From contig JALNXI010000027.1 of the NCBI GenBank assembly GCA_023230425.1, forward strand, positions 1 to 13,132: a DNA stretch of 13,132 nt. Direction: 5' to 3'. This DNA comes from Methanoculleus sp. GTDB taxonomy: Archaea > Halobacteriota > Methanomicrobia > Methanomicrobiales > Methanoculleaceae. The notes under the pieces are model-generated. The model was given only the letters and a program-made list of their open reading frames with translations. It ran no database searches and was not told the DNA's origin. Each line of letters begins with the position of its first letter. Position 1 is the first letter of the stretch. This document shows, piece by piece, positions 7,401 through 12,480 of this stretch. The translations under genes were made by a program, and so were the position numbers.

Positions 7401-9440
7401 GTCAGAGAGACGGCACGAGACCTTGAGATCGACGATTACCTGCCGGTGCTCAAGGCTGGTGGGTTCTGCGAGAGGCCGGCCACGGGGATCGACGTTGCAG
7501 AGGTCCTCACGAAGGCAGGCCACGCAGATGCAATCCGCGCCACGGAAGAAACGGTGAAGATTCCGGGCACCCGGCACCCCGGCCTGCCCCGCACCCTCCC
7601 GGTCAGCAGCGACCTCGCCAAATTCCTCGGCTACTACCTGGCGGCAGGGTCGAGCGAGCGATCCGGACAGCACTATACAGTCCGACTCTCGTTTTCGGGG
7701 CACGAGGCAGGCCTTGCGGCGGACGCCGCAGCCTGCATCCGCGCAAGCCTCGGATACGAACCCCGGATCCGTGAGTCTGCAACGGGGGCCGACGTCATCG
7801 CCAACAGCAAACTCATCTACCTCCTGGTCGGGGCCCTCGGGTGCGGCTCCTCTGCCGGCGATAGAACGGTGCCCGACCTCCTCTTCAACCTCGACCACAC
7901 CCTGGTGGGCGACTACCTCGGTGCGGCCTTCCGCTCAGCCGGGACGAGAGCCTCCGGGCGCCGCGCCCGGAGCATCAGGCTGAAGGCGGCCTCGCGGGAC
8001 GCCGTCCGGAAACTGATCTGGCTGGCAGGGCAGATCGGCGTCCAGATGGGCTACGCTGAGCGTGAGGCGGCGGTCCGGCAACCCGGGGATGAGGTCCCGC
8101 ACAAGACCTACATCTGCAGGATCACGGCTCAGGACCAGATCGACCGGTTCCACGCGGAGACCGGGTGCTCTGGAGAGGTGCCCGTGGGGAGAGAGACCGG
8201 CGGGGCCTTCACCCACCTCCCGGAGAGCAGACACGCTCCCGGATACACCGCCGTCGCCTGCGCAGGCAGGTACAGTGCCGACGGGATCGAGGGGCTTCAG
8301 GTGTCGCTCTTCATCCCGCCCATCGCCTGCGAGATCGGGATGGGCCGGCTCGTCCGGGGCGACGTCCACCCGCTCCGCATCCGCTCGATCGAACCGGTGG
8401 AGTACGACGGCTACGTCTACGACCTCGTCGATGTCGCCGGTACCCACACCTTCGTAAACGCGCTCGGTATCGTGACCGGGAACTGTTGTGCCTACCAGTT
8501 CTCCTCGCTCGCCGACGAAGACGACGAATTCGAGGATAAACTCTACTTCCGGGAGGGGAAGCACTTCTCGATGGGCTCCTGGCAGGTGATGTCCATCAAC
8601 TGCCCGCGGGCGGCGTATAAGGCGGAAGGCAACCAGGAACGACTCTTTGCCGAACTGAAGGCGCTCATGGACACCGCCGTCGAGCTCTACCGGATCAAGC
8701 GGCGCTGGATGTCCCTGATCCGGACGAACGGGCGGATGCCGTTTGCCATGCAGCGCCCGAAGGACCCGAACACCGGCGAGCGCGGTGCGGTTGCCGTGGA
8801 CCTCGAAGGGCTCGTCTACACCATCGGTGTTGTCGGCGTCAACGAGATGGTGCAACACTTCACCGGCCACCAGCTCCACGAGTCAAAGGAGGCGTTCCGC
8901 CTCGCCGTCCGGGCCATGACCGAACTCGAGATGTATGCCCGCGAGCTCTCGAAGAAGCACAACATGACGATCGCCCTCGCCCGCACCCCGGCGGAGACGA
9001 CCGGCCAGCGGTTTGCGGTCGCCGACCTCCTCGACGAGCGGTTCCGGGAGCACGCGCTCAAGGTCATCAAGGGCGACGCGGAGAAAGCAGTCGAGATGCT
9101 CGGCACGACGCTCGATCTCCCCATCTACTACACCAACGGGACCCACGTCACACCGGCGGCCCCGGTCCCGCTCACAAAAAGGATCGAGATCGAGCATATC
9201 TTCTTCCCCATCGTGGACGGTGGGAACATCTTCCACGTATGGCTCGGGGAAGCGCGCCCCGATCCCCGGGGGCTGATGGAGATGGCGATGAATCTCTGCC
9301 GGACGACCCAGATAGGCTACTTCGCCTTCACCCGGGACCTGACGGTCTCCCTCAAGGAGTACCGGGAGTTAAAACCAGTGCACCCGGACCGGGGGAAGAC
9401 GGCAGGGGTCTTGCCGGCGGCAGACCGGGCGGATGCCTGA
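4416..9440 (+). CDS. nrdD: Anaerobic (class III) ribonucleoside-triphosphate reductase NrdD, precursor with two inteins
   Basis: Class III NrdD reduces ribonucleoside triphosphates to dNTPs by radical chemistry under anaerobiosis. The precursor has 1674 residues; removing two inteins (185-662 and 892-1356) leaves about 731, a normal NrdD size. Extein landmarks: an ATP-cone (about 15-110); HIHDLEYFGTRPF joined by splicing to CQDWDLRYF; VAGPAMRAE; the GEGISCYQ/CCAYQFSS active-site loop; ARTPAETTGQRFAVADLL; and YYTNGTHVTP near the end. By comparison with E. coli NrdD, C663 matches C175, and the Cys cluster C889/C1357/C1358 covers the thiyl-radical C392. After IGYFAFTRDLTV the protein continues for only about 35 unrelated residues. 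The four-Cys zinc site and the glycyl-radical RVxGY motif are missing, and no other frame encodes them. The start overlaps the redoxin stop (ATGA). Identity is secure; whether this chain is active alone is doubtful. Confidence 0.93.
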   Translation: MRLARKSTQTTIFGDFIPTFPKVRTSRGYLLDWNRDRIVRQIIEESRLVEVFYGYEGADEETAQDIARRVEKKIQMLGLQSLSGPLIREIVNMTLLERGLTSYRNVCTRVGTPVFDAHLIDVGRGFEAHDNANLQENAETSHKKKADKISKEQYLLQLPPDLADHHLRGDLHIHDLEYFGTRPFCIDGGTVIPVRMENRIRNIRPDELPIEGDEWSPEDLSALTPKGWRRVLKVTRRKVDPGEMLRIRTSGGRSLSVTGEHRIPVRTGEGMAIRRADEVRPGDALYRISGTDAIRGEAVEAIDLVRELPASVPAHLLRDVYVRGAREIFADAVRTGRATSYADISRALGVEHQKQWYTRGTMPVTLFGAFSRRYGIEDYAGVTIGVTGSEHELPALLTLTPELVRLLGFFVAEGNYNVAPAVGQYNLAIAENARAPAIGAAAQATLKTYATIAGGTPDTTTIYGIEVERNRALQVYFGGKMGYLLFRYVFGIPEGAAGKRLPWVVYHLNDVLLHEFLSALFTGDGSTYYRPEKSDCIVNYTTISPTLRQELSLLLTTLGMVPQIVELYGEEDRPTLYRLQLNGRKNIETFARYATFLDERQDHIDGFLSAVKERKTGEHEETVVEISPAEPTGAYVYDLFLDGDGTEESHTFYASDGLLIHNCQDWDLRYFFYYGLMPDGNGTKASVAGPAMRAEVAVLHAVKALGSAQTNFAGGQGYYNFLTFMAPFLEGMDYGEIKQLMQMFVYEMTQMMVARGGQVVFSSVQLSPGVPVLWKDKPCVYRGKVWDGTQAPLRTYGEFEREVRLLFKALMEVMLEGDYWGKPFSFPKPEISIEPDFLTENEEFNGEHPDLPTYHDLYLMTFELASKFGTPYYDNQIPGYRGAGEGISCYQCLAGDELVPVADKDGRVAVRTIKSLFDTAAKNGRRVDSFGTELAYYDGKTPSVDFTTLEASLRPFRGIMRQRYTGNLLRITLESGRQITVTPDHPVYVLNGAGFVRETARDLEIDDYLPVLKAGGFCERPATGIDVAEVLTKAGHADAIRATEETVKIPGTRHPGLPRTLPVSSDLAKFLGYYLAAGSSERSGQHYTVRLSFSGHEAGLAADAAACIRASLGYEPRIRESATGADVIANSKLIYLLVGALGCGSSAGDRTVPDLLFNLDHTLVGDYLGAAFRSAGTRASGRRARSIRLKAASRDAVRKLIWLAGQIGVQMGYAEREAAVRQPGDEVPHKTYICRITAQDQIDRFHAETGCSGEVPVGRETGGAFTHLPESRHAPGYTAVACAGRYSADGIEGLQVSLFIPPIACEIGMGRLVRGDVHPLRIRSIEPVEYDGYVYDLVDVAGTHTFVNALGIVTGNCCAYQFSSLADEDDEFEDKLYFREGKHFSMGSWQVMSINCPRAAYKAEGNQERLFAELKALMDTAVELYRIKRRWMSLIRTNGRMPFAMQRPKDPNTGERGAVAVDLEGLVYTIGVVGVNEMVQHFTGHQLHESKEAFRLAVRAMTELEMYARELSKKHNMTIALARTPAETTGQRFAVADLLDERFREHALKVIKGDAEKAVEMLGTTLDLPIYYTNGTHVTPAAPVPLTKRIEIEHIFFPIVDGGNIFHVWLGEARPDPRGLMEMAMNLCRTTQIGYFAFTRDLTVSLKEYRELKPVHPDRGKTAGVLPAADRADA
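4968..6401 (+). mobile_element. Intein 1 of NrdD (478 aa, LAGLIDADG endonuclease, probably intact)
   Basis: The insertion interrupts the extein between GTRPF and CQDWDLRYF. It starts with Cys185 (CIDGGTVIPV, block A), has block B with TGEH (258-261), and ends with VYDLFLDGDG...LLIHN (blocks F and G), giving the standard penultimate His, terminal Asn and Cys+1. The endonuclease motifs are LLGFFVAEGNY (E413) and LSALFTGDGST (D524), so both catalytic acidic residues are present. Between block B and the first endonuclease motif is an extra segment (about 295-375; SYADISRALGVEHQKQWYTRGTMP) that looks like a helix-turn-helix. The element should splice itself out at protein level and may be able to home into intein-less nrdD. 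Confidence 0.92.
7089..8483 (+). mobile_element. Intein 2 of NrdD (465 aa, degenerate LAGLIDADG endonuclease)
   Basis: The insertion splits GEGISCYQ from CCAYQFSS. It begins with Cys892 (CLAGDELVPV, block A), has block B TPDH (982-985), and ends VYDLVDVAGTHTFVN...IVTGN, followed by Cys1357. The terminal Asn and Cys+1 are present, but the penultimate residue is Gly rather than His. At the two LAGLIDADG positions the sequence reads FLGYYLAAGSS (A1077, codon GCA, where E or D is expected) and YLGAAFRSAGT (A1175, codon GCC, where D is expected). Each is one base from an acidic codon. Splicing is probably retained, since the reading frame is intact inside an essential-type gene; DNA cleavage is probably lost. 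Confidence 0.9.
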
Positions 9441-9448
9441 CCACGATC

Positions 9449-9460
9449 ACACCTTTTTTG
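9449..9460 (+). terminator. T-tract terminator after nrdD
   Basis: ACACC followed by six T (9454-9459) lies 14 bases after the nrdD stop. No strong hairpin precedes it. It may separate nrdD from the DUF1786 gene 65-85 bases downstream, or permit partial read-through. Confidence 0.4.
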
Positions 9461-9524
9461 GCTCTACCGGGAGATTCAGATAGGAACCGCCTGCCGTGAG
9501 GTTGCAGCGGTGCGTGAGGCCATA

Positions 9525-10556
9525 ATGATCGATCTGACGACTCCACTTCTCGCTATCGATGTCGGCAGGGGCACCCAGGATATCCTGATTTACGAGCCCG
9601 GCCGGCCGATCGAGAACAGCATCAAACTGGTCCTTCCCTCCCCGACCGTGGTGGTAGCGGAGAAGGTCCGGCAGGCAACCAGAGCCGGGCGCCCGGTCTT
9701 CCTCGATGGGTTCCTGATGGGCGGCGGTGCGAACACCGGCGCGATACGGGAGCACCTGGCGGCAGGCCTCCCCGTCTACGCCACCCCCGAGGCCGCCGGG
9801 ACCCTCCACGACGACTTCGAGAGGGTGCGGGCGATGGGCATCGAGATCCGCGCCGCCCCTCCGGGAGACGCGGTGAGGGTCCGCACCACCGACTACATGG
9901 AGCCGGAGCTCCGAAAGACGCTCTCCCTCTTCGGTGTCGGGTATCCGGAGAACGTCGCGCTCGCTGTCCAGGACCACGGCTACTCCCCGCACCGCAGCAA
10001 CCGCATCCACCGATTCGAACTCATGCGGGAACGGCTGGATGCCGGAGACTGGGACCTCCTCGCGCTCGCCGCGGATCCGCCGATGGCCGATATGACCCGG
10101 ATGCAGGCGGTCCGGAGGCAGGCGCCGGGCGCGCTCGTCACCGACACCGGGCCGGTCGCGCTCATCGGGGCGCTCTGCGACCCCGTGGTGCGGCGCATGG
10201 CTGATGAGGGGATCATCCTCGTCAACGCCGGGAACGGCCACACCCTCTGCTTCACCCTGAAAGGAAAGGAGATCTACGGGCTCTTCGAGCACCATACCGG
10301 CGCGCTCGATCCCGCGAAACTTCAGCACTACCTGTGGCGGCTCGCCGACGGCACGCTGACGTCGGAGGAGATCTTCGATGACGGCGGTCACGGGGCGGCG
10401 GTCAGAAAACCCCTCGTCACCGATGCCGTGGTCGTCACGGGCCCAAACCGGCTCCGGTTACTCCCGGAGGCCTACCAGGCGGCGCCCTTCGGTGATATGA
10501 TGCTCTCGGGGTGCTTCGGGCTTATGTACCTCTGGAGGAGACTCCGGGAGAGGTAG
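9525..10556 (+). CDS. DUF1786 family protein (ASKHA/actin-like ATPase fold; annotated 'putative PFL-activating enzyme')
   Basis: A 343-residue protein of the DUF1786 family found in archaea and some bacteria. LLAIDVGRGTQDILIY at the N-terminus resembles the phosphate-1 loop of sugar kinase/Hsp70/actin-fold proteins. Further conserved-looking parts are GFLMGGGANTGAI, LVTDTGPVALIGAL and VNAGNGHTLCFTL, the last like a second phosphate or adenosine loop. There is no CxxxCxxC radical-SAM motif, so the historic label 'pyruvate formate-lyase activating enzyme' is not supported here. Two starts are possible: ATG at 9525 behind GTGAGG, or GTG at 9510 behind GAGGT, which would add five residues. It follows nrdD on the same strand after a T-tract. 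No tested function is known to me for the family. Confidence 0.85.
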   Translation: MIDLTTPLLAIDVGRGTQDILIYEPGRPIENSIKLVLPSPTVVVAEKVRQATRAGRPVFLDGFLMGGGANTGAIREHLAAGLPVYATPEAAGTLHDDFERVRAMGIEIRAAPPGDAVRVRTTDYMEPELRKTLSLFGVGYPENVALAVQDHGYSPHRSNRIHRFELMRERLDAGDWDLLALAADPPMADMTRMQAVRRQAPGALVTDTGPVALIGALCDPVVRRMADEGIILVNAGNGHTLCFTLKGKEIYGLFEHHTGALDPAKLQHYLWRLADGTLTSEEIFDDGGHGAAVRKPLVTDAVVVTGPNRLRLLPEAYQAAPFGDMMLSGCFGLMYLWRRLRER

Positions 10557-10595
10557 GGCTGCAGGGTGCGGTTTTGCGACGCGTGGTGCCCGGGA

Positions 10596-12050
10596 TCACG
10601 GAGAGGAGAGATGCAGAGTCTCACCGAACCACCCGAACAGCCCGCTGAAGAACCCCGCGATCAGGTCGAGGGGCGACGACGAGGAACCGGCCGGCTCCCC
10701 CGCGCTGCCCTTCCCCTCCCCGGTGTAGAGGGCTGTTACCTCCTCCCTCCCGAGGTTCTTTAAGGTATCAAGGTGCCCGGCCGCCCCGCGAGTGATCGCA
10801 TCGTAGTCGACGCCCCGTCTCCACGCATCGGTCATCGTCTCCGACGGACGGAGCGTCGAGTTCTCGACGCCCACAAGCGTGTAGAGGGCGGGGAGGGATG
10901 ACTCCTCCGCCACGCCCGCACCCCCGTCGGGCCGGATGGCGATCACCGGGTCGGAGAGCCCTGTCGAGGGGTGCTCCTGATTGCCGGCGAAGGCGTATGC
11001 CCGGAAGGCGAAGGCCTCGGGGTTCGACGTCAGGTTGGTGACCAGCCGCTCCTCGGGAAGGGTGAGGTCTGCAAGCGTCATCCTCCCGGTGCGGGTGGCG
11101 ACCGAGAACTCCCAGACACCGCGCTCCCCGTCCCGGATGCTCCCGGGTTCCCGGGCCCGCGTGATCTCGTAGACCCCGAGCTCATCCGGTGGCGGCACCA
11201 GGGCGACGCAGGCCGGCTCCTCCCCCGTGAGTGTCAGGTTCCTGGCCTCGACCGTCACCGTGACGGTGAACGTCTCCCCCTCAAAGGCCGCCCGTGGATG
11301 CCGACCGCCGAGGTGCATGGCCGGATCGAGCAGCCAGTCAAGGTTCGCTATCTCCACCCCGCTCCGGGTGAGGGCGACGTCCTCCGGAGTCCGGGCGAGA
11401 AGCACCCCGACACCCTTGACGATCAGGCCGTCGCGCGGCACGACGACTTCAGGCAGTGCCCCGGTCTCATTCTCAACAGGAGTGAACGGTGATGCCGGAT
11501 TGACGAGCTGGTGCTCACTCTGGACCAGCGGGCGGTCGTGAGACTGGTGTGCTTTCGCCATCGTCGCGCCCGGCCGGGGTGGGGCCTCCCGCTCCAGAGT
11601 CGGTATCGGCGCCGCAGTCTCCTCCGGCTCCTCATCGTCATCAGCGTCGTCAGTGTAGGTGGTTACTGTCGCGGTTGGGGAGGTTGTGGCCGTCGCTGTT
11701 AGTTCTGTCGACGTTACCGCCAGGGCCGCAGGCTTCGCCTCTACGGCCTTTCCCGTCGGTTCCCAAGGAGCCGGGGTTGCTCCGGCCGTTGAATTCGGCG
11801 GCACCTTCGCGGTGACGGGTTTCTCATCATCGGCAGATTCATCGAGTGCAGCCGCGGCACCATCGCTCACGCGGCCCCCGACCGGGTCGACGATCAGGTT
11901 CCAGAAGCCCGTCACCGCGGTGTTTCCGGCCGGCGATCCCTGTGAGGTGATATCTCCCCCGAGAACCGGGAGGGCGGCGGCGAGAGAGGCAACCATACCG
12001 ATACAGAGCACCGCTATCACGGACACCATGAGAAGGCGCCTCAACGCCAT
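10596..12050 (-). CDS. Secreted Thr/Ala/Pro-rich protein of unknown function
   Basis: I do not recognise this family. It encodes 484 residues from ATG 12050; a GTG at 12062 would add four. The N-terminus ALRRLLMVSVIAVLCIGMVA is a signal peptide or signal anchor. A low-complexity Ala/Thr/Pro and Asp/Glu-rich stalk follows (about 50-185, including TATATTSPTATVTTYTDDAD), then a folded part with beta-rich stretches (FTVTVTVEARNLTLTG) and a C-terminal hydrophobic, amphipathic segment (DLIAGFFSGLFGWFGETL). There are five N-x-S/T sequons, consistent with an N-glycosylated surface protein. No PGF-type sorting signal or long C-terminal membrane anchor is seen. ATG 12050 follows GGAGGGG closely. It has its own promoter and ends convergently to the DUF1786 gene. 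Confidence 0.8.
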   Translation of the reverse strand: MALRRLLMVSVIAVLCIGMVASLAAALPVLGGDITSQGSPAGNTAVTGFWNLIVDPVGGRVSDGAAAALDESADDEKPVTAKVPPNSTAGATPAPWEPTGKAVEAKPAALAVTSTELTATATTSPTATVTTYTDDADDDEEPEETAAPIPTLEREAPPRPGATMAKAHQSHDRPLVQSEHQLVNPASPFTPVENETGALPEVVVPRDGLIVKGVGVLLARTPEDVALTRSGVEIANLDWLLDPAMHLGGRHPRAAFEGETFTVTVTVEARNLTLTGEEPACVALVPPPDELGVYEITRAREPGSIRDGERGVWEFSVATRTGRMTLADLTLPEERLVTNLTSNPEAFAFRAYAFAGNQEHPSTGLSDPVIAIRPDGGAGVAEESSLPALYTLVGVENSTLRPSETMTDAWRRGVDYDAITRGAAGHLDTLKNLGREEVTALYTGEGKGSAGEPAGSSSSPLDLIAGFFSGLFGWFGETLHLSSP

Positions 12051-12130
12051 CCCCTCCAGCACCCGGGAACACCATGCACCCGGCTCACCGGTTCTGCCGC
12101 AGGCTCCACCATCCGCCCGGACCCATCGCT

Positions 12131-12145
12131 CATGAGAGTCTCATG
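12131..12145. promoter_or_regulatory. Perfect palindrome CATGAGAGTCTCATG near the predicted transcription start
   Basis: Two seven-base arms (CATGAGA and TCTCATG) flank one G. It lies 10-25 bases downstream of the TATA box of the secreted-protein gene, over or just upstream of the expected start site. This is a typical place for an archaeal repressor operator; alternatively it makes a small hairpin at the 5' end of the mRNA. Confidence 0.4.
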
Positions 12146-12154
12146 GAGCGCACA

Positions 12155-12170
12155 CCGATATAAATAATTT
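12155..12170 (-). promoter_or_regulatory. TATA box of the secreted-protein gene
   Basis: On the minus strand the sequence reads AAATTATTTATATCGG, the clearest archaeal TATA box in the window. It predicts a start near 12130-12137 and a leader of about 80 bases to the ATG at 12050. Confidence 0.65.
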
Positions 12171-12345
12171 CCGGATAGGAGCCCGCTGGAGACCCCCCCG
12201 CGCCGATCAGCCTCGCCAGAACTTCGGAGACACGGACAGATCGTCCCGGGCGAGCACAGACCCGGAAGGTCCGGAGTCCGGAAAGGATTGAGCGATATCC
12301 AGCAGGGCAGGAGCGCCGCCAGGAGTGAAGGAACCCTCCCCATCA

Positions 12346-12480
12346 GGAAAATTGCAAGGATAGTGGTGAACTACCCCCCGCTTGCGCAGGGGGCTTCCTG
12401 CGAGTGTCCGGGGCTCTCTGGGAGCCTCAGACCTGTTTGTCGCAGATTACCGGCGAACTGCCGGTAGCCCGTCCACAGGG
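12346..12480 (-). ncRNA. Predicted omega RNA (3' scaffold plus guide) of the TnpB element
   Basis: On the minus strand the 3' end of tnpB runs into GAAGCCCCC, a short loop and GGGGGGTAGTTCAC (12397 down to 12366), the usual hairpin and right-end signature of IS200/IS605-type elements. The stem pairs 12389-12393 with 12375-12379. TTCAC at 12370-12366 should be the transposon end, so the guide would be read from flanking DNA at 12365 down to about 12346. The tnpB stop codon (12371-12373) lies inside this end. The 5' limit of the RNA is not determinable here; 12480 is an estimate. Confidence 0.5.

Noticed and set aside
6699..7898. 399-codon minus-strand open frame opposite nrdD
   Set aside because: It lies antisense across extein and intein 2 coding sequence, has no recognisable domain, and is expected from GC-rich codon bias on the opposite strand.
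7935..8879. 314-codon minus-strand open frame opposite nrdD
   Set aside because: Composition is a mirror of the sense codons and there is no family motif or ribosome binding site; the sense strand is clearly intein 2 and NrdD.
9440..9510. Frameshift hiding the NrdD zinc and glycyl-radical domain
   Set aside because: Reading the other forward frames between 9300 and 9510 gives no CxxC pairs or RVxGY, so the domain is absent rather than shifted.
9447..10391. 314-codon minus-strand open frame opposite the DUF1786 gene
   Set aside because: The sense frame has clear ASKHA-like loops; the antisense frame has none and no plausible start context.
12041..12343. 100-codon minus-strand open frame between the IS and the secreted-protein gene
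   Set aside because: It runs through the TATA box and palindrome, has no ribosome binding site and no family feature; it is intergenic. The rest of 12171-12345 shows only a short GTCCGGA tandem repeat.
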